NCBI RefSeq assembly: GCF_002878395.1
Contig: NC_061121.1
Coordinates: forward strand, 46,401,403 to 46,465,402
Origin: Capsicum annuum
Lineage: Eukaryota; Streptophyta; Magnoliopsida; Solanales; Solanaceae
Reading direction: 5' to 3'
Length of the DNA: 64,000 nt
Each line of letters starts with the position of its first letter. The first letter of the stretch is position 1. The notes under the pieces are model-generated. The model saw only the letters and a list, made by a program, of their open reading frames with translations, was not told where the DNA came from and did not search any database. Both the position numbers and the translations under genes were made by a program. Positions 24,001 through 36,600 of this stretch are shown in pieces.

Positions 24001-24379
24001 TTCTGATGTAGGTGCAAAAGTTTTCTGATTCCTCATTTTTGTCAAAATATAGCTTTGATAATTCAGTCGTACTTTATGTGATATTAATATTATTGAACCA
24101 CTACCACAACAAAATCCTGAAGGCTCGTATTCAAATTTTTTTGCACCACAATATTAATAATTTGAAGCCATTTTTAAAGCAACATATTCGCTTCGTTGTT
24201 TAGTTGTAGCTAGATAGAGTTTTTTTATTCGCCGATTATCTGAATTTGAAAGAAGTTTCATTAGAGAAACAAGAGCATGGATGTACAGGCAAGATAGATG
24301 GTATTGTAGTAAAGGATTTGTGTGAACCTTTGGCGGCAACATTATTTAGGACCCGGCCACTTAGCTTAGATGTGTTGGA

Positions 24380-24990
24380 TGTGCCTCCTTATATGCAAAC
24401 AAGCATACATCACAAACAATAATGCACACAATAACTATGCCGAGGGGGGAAATATAGCGTTGAGGCAAAGTTACCTATTTTATGAATCACAAATGGGCTA
24501 TGGATATCTTTTCATTTTACTGGATTATCTTGGGATGCAGTCACACATAGTTGAGAGCGAACATCTGATACCAATAATAGCCAAGATATTTCATAGGTGT
24601 CATTTTTTCTAATAGTAAAAGATTAAGTACTAAACAAATTAAGAAAAAATGCGGTATGTAAAATGTGAGTGCCATAGTATCACCTCTTTCATGAAGTGGA
24701 GGCAATTCTTTTATGATAAAACTTGTTGATTGTTCTAGTCCTAGGTTGTATTGAGAAGATGTTGGTTGATTTGATGTCCTTCCTTATGTAAAAATAATCA
24801 TTCATCACAATAAAGCAGGTATAATACATCACAATGAAACAATGTAATGTGAAGGTGGAGCAACCTGTTTCATAAATTACAAAAGAACTGCATATATGTT
24901 TTCCCTTTTCTATATTACCGCCTGATGTTGCCACACACGATTGTTGGCGAAAAGCTAGGACCAAAAATAAATACAGTATTTAGAAGCACA
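24380..24990. repeat. Diverged tandem duplication in the Helitron 5' region
   Basis: About 24380-24610 and 24770-24990 are similar: each runs from a CCTTATATGCA/CCTTATGTAAA start through CATCACAA repeats to an ACCTATTTTATGAATCAC or ACCTGTTTCATAAATTAC segment and a TTGCCACACACGATTG-like end. No coding function seen. Confidence 0.55.
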
Positions 24991-25635
24991 AATTAGTTGT
25001 TAGTAGGTGCGAGGCAGAACAAAAGACACAATAAAAATGGCCACCGTAAATCACCTATTTCAGCCGGTAGCGACGGTTCTCGTATGGTAGGGGCAGTTTA
25101 TTTTAGGAGTCCTGTTTAGCAGCAAGATGATGTTGATTCCTGAGGGATAACATCAGTTGAATTTTGAAGAAGGTTACGCTTCACGAAAGCTTTTTTTTCA
25201 TATGTTACGCCAGTAACAATTCTTCTCTTTTACCAGCAGATATGCGACTATATGTATCATGACGCTTCAGTTGTGTCGTAGCTTTCAATTTTTTGTGTAT
25301 GAATATTTGCTTGATTCATTTGAATCCATTAGTCCTGCAGATTTGAAATTCTCGATCTTCTTTACCAGTCAATATTTATAGCCCAAGTCTGCAACCAAAT
25401 ACCTAAAGAAATACAGAAATTATGTTCAATATTTTCCTACTCAAATTATTTAGATTGTCGCACTATACTGAGAAATAGCAGGAACAAATTATTAACAACA
25501 ACAATTACGAATAACAAAAATCAAACACTTGATCAACTAAAGCTAAAAGAAACTGATTAATCCAAAGTCCATCTCTTTGAGAAATTTTCTCATATACCTA
25601 GATGTCAAAGTAGATATTAAATTTTTTGTCCAACA

Positions 25636-26005
25636 GGATGATATGAACTCAGAGAAATGGCTAAACCACAAAATCATTAGCTTAATTTTTTTTGAATTCG
25701 AAACTAACCTTAGAATCGGAGAAACAGAGAGCGATAGATGAAATTTTCTATCCAGCAAGTTGATACTATCAAGCGAAAATCAACATATACAGGATGATAT
25801 GAAGTCAGAGAAATGGCTAAACCACAAAATCAGTAGCTCAAATTTTTCTGAATTCGAAACTAACCTTAGAATGAGAAAACCAGAGATGGATGATGAAGAA
25901 AACTAAGAGTTGTGAAACAGAGATATGGATGAGATGGAAAAAGCAGAGAGATGGATGATGAAGAAAACTAAGAATTGTGAAACAGAGATATGGATGAGAC
26001 GGACA
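25636..26005. repeat. Two short tandem repeats near the Helitron 5' end
   Basis: A unit with AGGATGATATGAAC/GTCAGAG and GAATTCGAAACTAACC occurs at about 25636 and 25791 (period near 155). Directly after it, a GAGATGGATGATGAAG unit occurs at 25883 and 25948 (period 65). Confidence 0.75.
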
Positions 26006-26135
26006 GAAATATACGTGGAAGATCGTTAAACATCTCACTAAATTTACATGACGAAATTACCCTCAGCTATGCCAGGCAGGCATGTTGACCTCCTGCCCGG
26101 TTAAGCTACTTCACTGGCTCTAATAGTATAAGAGA

Positions 26136-27559
26136 ATATATATATATATATATCCTCTTGTCACTATTTTTTTTTATCATTTTTAAAGCTTAAAACTCGA
26201 GCATATTCAGCAATGGTCTCTCAATTGATAGCTAAACCGAAAGAAAATAGATTTTTTTTTTACAAGAATTAATATGTAATTTTATTTTTAGCGCACAAAT
26301 AAAAAAGTAATTTACTCAAAAATCAAATCATATCCGATTCATACACAAAAAGCGAATCATACTCAAAAAAAAAAAACTTTTCAAAAATTAGAGGAATCGT
26401 ACGCAAAAATCGAATCATAACCAAATGTGATTTCTTGACAAGAATTAATCTGTAATTACAAAATTCTCGAAGAGAAAACACAATATTTTGTCCGAAAATT
26501 TTGAATTCCGCTATCATTTTTCATACCAATTTTTATTTTTTATCATACTGACAAGCAATCAAATCGTACCGATATCCAAAAAAATCAAAATAATGAGACG
26601 GTTCAAAAAATCTAGTTTTGGTTATATAAAATAAAATAAGCGAACAATTGATATGGTATACATTTTATATAATAATCGTGCGAATTGGATCATTGATACT
26701 AAACAATGCTATAGATCTTTGTGGTGTTCGGACCAACTTCCGCTCCATCAATAATAGGTAGCATCAGTAAGTCAGTACCTCCGTCCATCAAAATTAGAAT
26801 AGAAGGAAAGAAATCACCTAATATTTTGTCCTTGGTAGAATTTAAACATGAAACTTCATAATGCTTAGCTCAATTCATTAACCACCGGATCATATTAGTG
26901 GAAAATCAATCAATTAAACACGCCGTTTACGTCGAACCTTAAAGAACTCAAGTGTTCAATGACTGAACGGAAGTAAATACATTTTCATTTGTAGGCTATC
27001 GACATGTGAGAGAGGAAGCAAATTGCATCTGAAACTTTAAAAAATCTGCTGATTGATTGAGGATTTGGGGGAGCCTATAAGCAGTTTTTAGAATGTATAT
27101 AGGCCAGAAAAGTACTTTAATTGAAAAAATGTCAACACTTTATAGACCAAAATCTCCATTATTTGCAAACGTTATGAACCCACGCAAGCACAATGACATC
27201 ATGCCAATAAATTAAGTATGAGGTAATCTACCACGACAACATACTCCGACCTAGTTTGACTTGACACGTAATTTAAAAAAATAAAGAAAACTTTGAATTT
27301 TATGATCCTAAATTAAAGTTATGTCAAATTTATCAAAATATTTTTTAATTTTGTGGTCTTAAATATGTTACATGGAAAGTTGAAATTAAAGTATTGCAAA
27401 AAAAAGAAAATGATCATTCTTTTTTAAATGAACTAAAAAAAAAAACAAATCATTATTTTTTAAGCGGAGGGAGTATTATTTTTTGCAGCCTATATGATCT
27501 TGAATATCATCTCATTACATCATTCAAACAGTAACGTTCCCAAAAACATCATAACAAAA
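26136..27559. other. AT-rich region upstream of UGT pseudogene 2
   Basis: No gene recognised. It starts with the (AT)n run at the Helitron border. The last few hundred bases should hold the former UGT promoter, but no convincing TATA box or element stands out. Confidence 0.4.
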
Positions 27560-29725
27560 ATGGTAGGCAAAGGAATTGAGCCTCATGTGATATTTGTACC
27601 ATACCCAAGCCAAGGTCACATTAACCCACTCCTCCAATTTGCAAAGCGTTTAGCCTCAAAAGGTGTCAAAGCAACTATAGCCACAACTAAATACACTGTA
27701 AACTCCATTCATTCACCTAACATCTCAGTTGAACCAATTTCTGATGGATTTGATGAAGGCGGTTTCTCTCAAGCCCAAAAAGCCGATATACTTCTCAAAT
27801 CTTTTGAAGAAAATGGCTCGAGGACTCTATCACAACTCATTACAAATTACAAAAATTCGACACATTCTGTAAGTTGCATTGTTTATGATTCGTTCTTGCC
27901 ATGGGCTTTTGATGTGGCTAAAAAACATGGGATTTATGGGGCTGCATTTTTTACGAATTCGGCTACGGTTTGTGCCGTGTTTGCTCATATTCACCAGAGC
28001 ACATTTTCATTGCCAGTGAAAATTGAAGAAAATGAACCATTGTTATTGCCTGGTTTGCCTTGTTTGTATCCTCTTGATGTTCCTGGATTTATTATGGCCT
28101 CAAAGATATCCTGCTTATTTAGCCATGAAAATGAGCCAATTCTCCAATGTGGAAAAAGCTGATTGGATTTTTGATAATTCCTTTCAAGAACTAGAGGGAA
28201 AGGTATGTTTTCCATAACGCATATTACATAAATAAACATTTAAATTTGTCCTTAACTGACAAGTTATAAGCATTTTAACTTTGAGAGTGCTTATCTAAGT
28301 ACTTCGACTTGATCTCTAGTACTATGTCTCGGGGACATCTAATACTGACGTGACACATAAAATTCAGAGGTGTCTAAATAATTATCTTATAAGTTAAGAG
28401 TGTTTAGCTGACATGGTAAAATCAAATTGAGATGTCTAAACATGCATACCTTGCTAATTGAGGCCAAATTTACATATCAATTTGTCATGCATGTCTTTCA
28501 ATAATTTAAACCACCTATAAATGGGTGGGGCAGCATACAATTTTGTTGCATTTCAATAATTTTTGCCGCGTATCTTCTGTCACTTTATGATCTTTGTGGG
28601 GTATTCAGATTTTTCTGTTTCTCTGGACTCGATTCGTTTTATATCATCACCGACGTTTACTGGGAAAGCTAAGGATAGGATTCCCCCCCCCCCCCCTATA
28701 ACATGTTTGTTGAAGTTTCTCGAAAGTCAAAAGTGATTATTTCAGACAATCAAGGCGTTTGACCAAATTTGGAGGGAAAAAAAGTCAAAATATTTTGGGT
28801 AGTAGCAAAAGGTATTTTTCATAAGTTGAAAAAAATATTTTTTTTGAAAAAAATATTTTGTTTTCTTAAAAGCACCTTTGTAACATTGACTAAGCGCAAT
28901 TACTGCTATAATATGGACAAAATTAAAATATTTTTCAATTTGATCTCACTTAATCATGATATTCTTTGAACTTTTTTTTCATGTATAAAAATTTCAGATA
29001 GCAAGAGGCGTATCAAAGTTTTGGCCAGCAAAGTTAATTGAACCAATGGTGCCATCATCATATTTGGATGGAAGAATAGAAGGTGATAAAGGGTATGGAG
29101 AAAGTCTATGGAAACCCCTTAGTGAAAAATGCGTGAATTGGCTAAAAACAAAGGCAAATCAATCAGTAATCTATATTTCATTTGGAAGCATGGTATCACT
29201 CGCACCAAAACAAATGGAAGAAATAGCATATGCTTTAATAGCTAGCAACATGAATTTCCTTTGGGTTGTAAGAGATGCTGAAAAAATGCAAATTGCCTAA
29301 AGGATTCATAAAATGCTCAAAAGGGAAAGGACTCATTGTGTCATGGTGCAATCAGCTCGAAACGCTAGCGAATCAAGCCATTGGTTGCTTCGTCACTCAT
29401 TGCGGTTGGAATTCGACTCTTGAAGGACTAAGCCTTGGCATGCCAATGGTGGCAGTGCCTCAATGGTCTGATCAAATGACGGATGCTAAATTTATAGATG
29501 AGATATGGAAAATTGGTGTGAGGCCAAATTTGGATGAGTTGTTAGGGATTGTTGGAAGAGGTGCTATTATTTTGTTTAAATGAGGTAATGAATGGGGAGA
29601 TGAGTTACGAGTTTCGGGAAAATGCTAGAAAATGAAGAGATTTGGCTAAGAAATCAGTTAGTGAAGGAGGTAGCTCTGACAAGACCATTAATGAGTTTGT
29701 TTACAGTCTAAATTTAGCCTGCTAG
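27560..29725 (+). pseudogene. UDP-glycosyltransferase (UGT74-like), broken copy
   Basis: Two exons, 27560-28202 and 28998-29725, with a consensus GTATGT...TTTCAG intron. ATG at 27560 is preferred over an in-frame upstream codon because the family starts just before EPHVIFVPYPSQGH. Catalytic His (PSQGH) and the Asp region (IVYDSFLPWA) are present. Exon 2 keeps SVIYISFGSMVSL and a complete PSPG box (about 29344-29475: [14 protein letters not shown] ... [10 protein letters not shown] ... PQWSDQ), which binds the UDP-sugar. Breaks: a one-base insertion near 28108, an extra A in the run at 29281-29286, a frame change near 29570 and TGA at 29633 where W is expected. Such enzymes glucosylate small acids and phenolics in the cytosol; the substrate cannot be told. 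Expression of a full enzyme is unlikely unless the indels are sequencing errors. Confidence 0.88.
28683..28696. repeat. Poly(C) run in the UGT intron
   Basis: Fourteen consecutive C residues in an otherwise AT-rich intron; a likely length-variable and error-prone site. Confidence 0.9.
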
Positions 29726-29749
29726 ATGAGGTAGAAGAATTTACAATTT

Positions 29750-29850
29750 CACTATCTCTACAAGACAGGGGTAAGATCTGTGTACGCTCTATCCCTTTTT
29801 AGATCCCCTCATCTCCCTTGTGGTATTACACTGGATATGTTGTTGTAGAT
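29750..29850 (+). mobile_element. TS-type SINE, 3' part
   Basis: The order GGGGTAAGATCTGTGTACGC, TGTGGTATTACACTGGATA and TGTTGTTG matches the 3' body and TTG-rich tail of the Solanaceae TS SINE family. It lies just downstream of the UGT stop. The tRNA-derived head is not recognisable. Confidence 0.7.
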
Positions 29851-30689
29851 GAAGTAGAAGTTCTTGATTGCCTTCTAATCATATGGAGTCTATTGTATTG
29901 TATTATTTCATGGCTTATTAGCTAAATTGATTGTAACGAAGTTAAATTATATTAAGCATGAAAGTTTTCGTTTTTTCATCTGTTAACACTGCCCATGAAG
30001 AGAGACATAAAAAGACAGAAAGAAATCACTTGGCATCTTTACTACTCAATTTTTCTGAATTTTTCTATATATCATCTTTTTAAAAGTATATTTTAGATTG
30101 TCACACAGTAAGTTCGAATCTCAATATGTTATAAATTTGATCCTGATTAATTGTCAAATCTAGGACCTCTCACAAATATGGTTAGGAGTTAGGACGGAAC
30201 AAGTAGATAGAACCCCTTTTTTATAAGTTCGTACGTTTCCCGTTGTGGCGACACGGGGGCAAAATAAGGCTAGACTGGGGCAAAATAAGGCTAGAGGGAT
30301 GGTTTTTTCTCGCTTTTGGCATAGCAGGTCCCGGTGGGAGGCTCGCACGATGGGCTATTAGCTCAGTGGTAGAGCGAGTTAACTTTCTTTTGACGAGCTT
30401 CTATCCCGTGTAAACAAAATCCACTAACAACTACGCCTCAAATCTAAAACAAAAATTGTTTGTATGATCTTTCTACACTACTGTCTTTTATCTTCTTTTT
30501 TCCCAGACAGTTTGTTGCTACGTGATTAAGAGAACTAGGAAAATGTGGTAACTTTCAAATCAAATACTTTCAACCAACTAATTTCTTTTGATGTTAAGGA
30601 ATATTACAATAACACACTAAAATACAAACAGTGTGGAGAAACAAATGTAAAAAAAAATAAAAAAAATTCAAGTCAAAATCAAAACATTT
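29851..30689. other. Spacer between UGT pseudogene 2 and RH22
   Basis: No gene recognised apart from the tRNA-like fragment at 30352-30412. The part next to 30690 is the expected 3' untranslated region of RH22 on the minus strand. Confidence 0.45.
30352..30412 (+). tRNA. tRNA-like fragment (5' half as in tRNA-Ile GAU)
   Basis: GGGCTATTAGCTCAGTGG followed by TAGAGCG reads like the 5' arm and D-loop of the plastid tRNA-Ile(GAU) gene, including a pol III A-box-like TAGCTCAGTGG. After 30376 the sequence leaves the tRNA and no acceptor stem closes. It is a fragment, either transferred organellar DNA or a tRNA-derived SINE head, not a working tRNA. Confidence 0.4.
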
Positions 30690-33600
30690 TCACCTCATGT
30701 GGGAAGCTTCTCTGCCTCTTTTCTTGATTTTATTGCGAAAACTCCTTTTTCTGCTAAATGCCTTCTCCTGTATAGTCGCACAGTGTAAACAAATTAATCT
30801 TTATATTCGTAACTATAGCAGTAGTTCTCTTCAAGATGAGTACATAAAGAATCCGCCGAGAAGTTACAAGCAACTTTTGCACGTGTCATCAAGAACATTG
30901 ATCTTTCGGAATCAGGCTCTCTACCTCCCTAAGGTAGTGGTAAGGTCGCGTGCAGTCTAACCTCCCCAGGTCTCACATGTGAGATTTCACCGGGTATGTT
31001 GTTGCTATCAAGAATAAGATTAACGAGACATTACCTTTTGTTGTGCAATATCCTACATATCGCATTATTTTGCATTGTTGTGTTTGGTTTTTGTCATTGC
31101 TCCCATATTCGCAACCCCGTTTGCATACTAATTGGCAGGCTTTATTTAAGCTAAGGGTCTATCGGAAACAACCTCTTTGTCTCTATGAGGTAGAGAGGTA
31201 TGGTCTGCATACACACTACCCTATCCTCCCCAGATCCCACTTGTGGGATTACACTTGGTATGTTGTTGTAATCGAGACATTATTTCACCGCTAGAATCAA
31301 ACAGACACTTCTATCACTAAAAGATATGAAATTTATATGTTGGTAACAACTTAAGGTTGTTCGTTTGACATAGGCTTCTTTTAAGCTACAATTACAAAGC
31401 TAGTTTAGAGGGTGATTTTTCTCCTAATCTTAAAGCGTTATAAGTTATAGAACTTACCACTGGTTCTTCAATTTTTTCTGCATGACGAATGGCAGCAACA
31501 AGATCACGATTTGATTCTTTATAGAGACTTGTAACAAGACCAGGTTGTCCTGCTCTAGCTGTACGCCCAACCCTGTGCAAAAAATCTACAGCGGACGTGG
31601 CAAACTCTGCCTAGAATGAGGGGAAAAAACTTAATCATGAAAACAATTGAGTGCAAAATACATGTATACGGAACTATAATGCCAATAAAGGTATGCACGG
31701 AAATTGCCCAACAATGTAGTAAAATGCAGATGTGTTCTTTAGTAAATGGTAACATCAATAAGGTGTGTGTTAGGTACAAAATCATAAAGAAAACTGATGT
31801 CGTATATTTAATTATTTTAACCACAATATCAGGCATCAAAGAACAGCCAGAAACTGATTGAGGTAACAAACAATGTATTCATTTAAAAAACAAACCTGAA
31901 TAACATGTGAAACATTTGGAATGTCAATACCACGTGCTGCAGCATCTGTGCACACAAGAACACCACCTTCCTGTTGGAAATCAAGTAAATTCTTTGTGCG
32001 CTCCTCCAGAGAGCTATCACTATGGTAGCAGAAACATTCAAGCTCAGCTCCTGTCAAGATTTTAGCAATAGCTTCCACGGACTCTACAGTATTTGCAAAG
32101 ACCATGGTTCGGAGAACTCCAGGACCACTATCTGCCATAGAATTCCCATTTTTCACAGCGTTCATAAGAGTGTCCACTTGGGTGTCAAGTGAAACTTCAA
32201 TCCAATTCTGCTCCAACCTAAAATGACAGCGGGGAGGCAATAAATGTCATACTAGTCAAACGCTCCTCGGAAAATTATTGCAAGGATAGCCACTGAATTT
32301 AAGTACTAATACAGCCAAAAGAAGAACCTGAATATACACAGAATCTTAATGGATGCTGAACAAGTCAGCACAAGTTATCCGGGCGAATAGGCAGGTCGAA
32401 TCAGATATGGTCGGGTTGAATGTGACAAAAAACAGATAAACATCGACCTCCCTAACCAAATTTAACACAGATAAAATATGGATTGAGGGATGGTTAATAC
32501 AGGTACAAATGTTTTGCTCAATAAAGTGAAAGCTGGCACACAAAGCAACACACTTCCTTAACAAAATTTTCTGTTAGTTCCAACATAAGTTTAAATTAAC
32601 GTTCAATTTGTAATAAAAATGAGTCATTCATTAGTCAAATTCTGTACGAAATCTTTAGACCTTAAAATTTCAGATTCTGGAGTATCTATTATTTTTCAAC
32701 TTTTTTAACTGAGAATCAAAAAAGAGAAAATAAAACGGAAAAACAAATGGGATCAACAAGATTGGAATTTGGAGACGATTTTAATTTTGATTCCATCACA
32801 GTGACTCAAATACTACTTTTTTGAGGATTTTCATCAGCCTAACAATTTCCTTCAGAAAATGTGAAGAATGAAAAAAAAAACAGAGAAAAAGGATGATTCT
32901 TGAAGAACGGAGAAGTCTTTACGGTGTGCAGATTAAGAGAAGCACAGACGTAGTCCATGAGAACGAGTTTACCCTTAGTTCGAGCAGCATTGTATGCAGT
33001 GAAGCATGGATAATATGGATATTGAACATGCACCCGTTTCCCGTAATGGGTTATATTGATTGATCCATATTTGATCCGATCCTAGTAAATCAATTATCCA
33101 ACTTGTTTTTAAGTGGACGGATTGGACAGACACTTAAAAGTTTTATCCATTTTGTCAGCACTACCCTGCTTCCCCAAGGCGTTGCTAAAAAAGAAATAAT
33201 TATAGGACTTAAAAGAAAAATAGAAAAAAGTGGAACCTTGGGCTGTGATGATGAAGATAATTTCCATTAACCCAGGAAGCATCAGGAAACATCCGTTTCA
33301 AAACTCCTCCAGCAGTTCTCTTCCCATTTTCAGGAAGGGTAGCTGCAACGAAAACATACTGCTTGCTCCGCTCATATATTTTTCTCACTCTTCGCCAATC
33401 TCTTCTCTTTAGCCCCTTGGTATCTGCTTCTAGATTTTCTTTATCTTCACCAACTTCAGTATCTTCATCTTCACCATAATCTGCTTTTAGGTCTATAAAT
33501 TCTTCCAAGTCTGAAGTTGATGACACCTGAGCTTCTGAATTTTTAGAACGAGATAACAGCTTCTCATCAAAACGTAGCATATTTATAAGTCGGACCACTT

Positions 33601-36600
33601 GGTTCTGAAAACTTCCACAAAGCAGCATATCAGCCTCGTCAAAAACCTACAAACCTCCAGAATAACTAAGACTGAATATTGGGAAATCTCTTTCTCATGA
33701 TCAAATTTAAGAAATTCAAGAAATATTACCACATATTTAACACTACGTATAAACTCTGAGCGTCTTCGCCTTTCTGGGTCTATAGAGTAGAGATAATTTA
33801 GAAGTGCGGCTGGAGTCGACACCATTATATCTGGTTCTTTTACAGGCCATACCTGCATTAAATTTCTCATTTGTTAGAGACATTACAAGTTTACTAGGAA
33901 AAACAGAATAAACATCCATAGCAATTAGCAACGTCATCATGCAGAAAGAACTCTGATTCAGAGCAAGAAAGAATCAGCGTTCTCAGGTAAACAAGGGTCA
34001 ACAATGACAATGAGAATGTTCACCTGTCGGCCACAAACAGCTGCAATCCTGACAAGTGGTGTACCACTATCATCGCAAAGACTATTAGCCATCCGAACCA
34101 CTTGCTCGCATAACATAACATTAGGGCAAAGAACAAGAGAAAGACGATGGTGCTTGCTGACATCCTGACCAGCAATAGCCCCCGAACTATCAGATATTTG
34201 GCATAGCTTATCAATCAATGGCACTAGATAACCATGAGTCTTGCCACTACCAGTCTCTGCAGCAACCACCACATCAGCACCTGAAAGTATACTTGGTATA
34301 CAAGTTGCCTGAATTTGAGGTTATATATCATTACTATATGATTTAGCACTATGACCTATAATTGAAACATATATACAGATGAAAACCGAAGTGACATATA
34401 TCATGGCGCTATATGCTATAAATTCCACATTGTGAATATTCTACAAGAAGTTGAAAATTTGAGTCACCAACGGAGCAAAATGGTAAAAGGACCACCATTT
34501 GGGTGGGTGGGTGCATGGGTTGGTATGATATCAAGAAAATATTCAACTGACACTGCACTTGCGCAGAACGACGAAATGTGTCTCCAAGAAAAAGATATGA
34601 TACATTACATACTAACAACGAATTTGTATCTTTTACATGAAAAGTTTTAGACCCACAAGAAAGAATGTGTAAGGGGAATTGTCAAGCAATATGAACACTA
34701 TGGCAGTCAGAAGTGACACTATGGCAGTCAGAAGTAAATATGAAGTCTGAGTATCAAAATATAATTCAGTTTGTCTAGCTACTTGGGCGCTACAGCTGAA
34801 CAGTTGAATTATTCAAATGAGATACTTGAGGGTTATACAGTTATCCGCGACTTTGTCCCAGCTAACCAAATCCATTGACCTCTCCATGAAACTTCCATAT
34901 TTGCAAACCAAGACTACGACATGTAACTACAGAACTATAAGTCCAGAATTAAGATAGCCAAATCAGGTTTGTGTGCAGAAATGCACACACAACCCCCCAC
35001 CTCCTCCCCCTCCCCACCCTCCTTTTCTTTTGATACATAGGAGCAAATTCCACATTCAACCCAATAACCTGTTTGGTTCCGATTATGAGTGATTTTGATC
35101 ATTTAGATAAGTGATTCAGATTCTGAAAGCGATTTTTATCATTGGTATAAGTGAATATTTGATAAATTGGTTAAGGTTAATCATTCAATGGAAAATTGTC
35201 AGTTATTTGCAAAAATTTCTTCTTTTGTTTTTATGCGCCAGTCAAACAAAACCTTCACCTATGACCTGCTTTCAAGCTTGAATAAAGGAATGCTGCAATA
35301 AATTGATAGGTAAAAGTAGTCTAACAACAAAGAATCCTTTGAATATTTGGACCTGAATAGAGCAAATTGCTTATCAATCCCCACTAAAAGTGTGATCTAA
35401 TAGTCAATGAAGTGGATTAAGAACCATGAAGTCTAGGTTCAAATCACAGCAAGGACAAAAAACAATGTTTGATTTCTTCTCATCTAACCAAGTCTTGGTG
35501 GACACTGGACAGAATCATCTGATACCCATAATGGTGGTATGTAGCAGGCATCCAAGGAAACAAGTTAGCCTGGACACCACATGGTTATAACGGAAAAAAC
35601 AGGCACTTATTGTAGAAACTGATTTATTCCCCACCCCCCACCCCACCCCACCCCCTTCACAAAAAAAAAAAATCAAATCATGTAAGAAAATCCAAATCAA
35701 ACAAGCCCTAAGAAGAGAGTGGCACCTACTCCGTAATGCAATATACTACAAGATATTATCAACATAACACAATTTAAGAAGTTCATATTCAATCAACAAC
35801 AACAACACACCCAGTATTGTCTCACAAAATGGGGCCAGGGAGGATACAGTGTAAGCAGACCTTACCTCTACTTCAAAGGTGAAGTAGAGAGGCTGTTTCT
35901 GATGGACCTTTGGTCAAGGCAAAACAGTCTAAAAAAGATGTAATAGAAGTACAAGAGACAATAGACAATAAAAAGGACAACAGCTAGCAGCAGAATAGTA
36001 CGACAACAAAATAATACTATAATCGGACTACACGAAACATCAGGTAGTAACATAAATCGAAGAAGAAGAAACTATAAGAGTAGTAGTACGACTACTAGTA
36101 AGGGCAACAAGACAATGCACTCCTACCTAAAAGAAGTTCATATTCAAACAAAAATACCCAAAAGATTCAACCTTCACTCACCATTTTCTATGATGGACAA
36201 AATTTAACAAAATCTTTCTAGGAATACCTGAATTAAAGAAGGCCTATGAAGGCCAATACTAGAAAAAGCACAAGACAACAGTTCAGACACACCCAAAGAA
36301 CTCCAAGAAACACTTCAGCAAAAAATGTCTCATATGCCCTGTTTGCAATGAAAATCATAATTTTCCGGAGTTGAAGTAGGAGTAGGAGTTGTGTTTGGCC
36401 ATGAATATAAATTTGAATTGTTTTTGAAATTTTGTGAGAGAAGTAGGAGTGAAAAAAGTGAAAACAAGTTTTACTTGTTTTCACTTTTCCAAATACAATT
36501 CCAAATTGTATTTGGAATTCTCATGGCCAAACACATACTGTTTTCACCTTTTTCACTAAAGCTAAATAATCTTCCGGAAAAAAGTAAATTATTTTCATGG

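Larger units (their letters stand above)
16147..26135 (-). mobile_element. Helitron (rolling-circle transposon), about 10 kb
   Basis: The minus strand carries a Rep/helicase pseudogene (20000-24000). The proposed 3' end at 16147-16150 is CTAG, preceded by a GC-rich stretch able to form a small hairpin (GCGGTGCATAGCACGGCGC) and followed by T. The proposed 5' end at 26135 reads TCTCTTATAC. Both ends abut (AT)n runs, which fits insertion into an AT microsatellite between the two UGT genes. The base before the 5' TC is T rather than the usual A, so that end could be off by a base or two. Confidence 0.75.

Noticed and set aside
31392..31457. Extension of RH22 exon 6 to a stop at 31392
   Set aside because: A GTAAGT donor follows the conserved EEPV, and the expected basic tail is encoded in exon 7, so the extension is most likely intron read-through.
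31616..31861. Plus-strand open frame in the RH22 gene
   Set aside because: It falls in RH22 intron 5 on the opposite strand and matches nothing.
32839..33033. 64-residue minus-strand frame in RH22
   Set aside because: It lies in intron 4, does not fit between the exon 4 and exon 5 homology, and the two exons join in frame without it.
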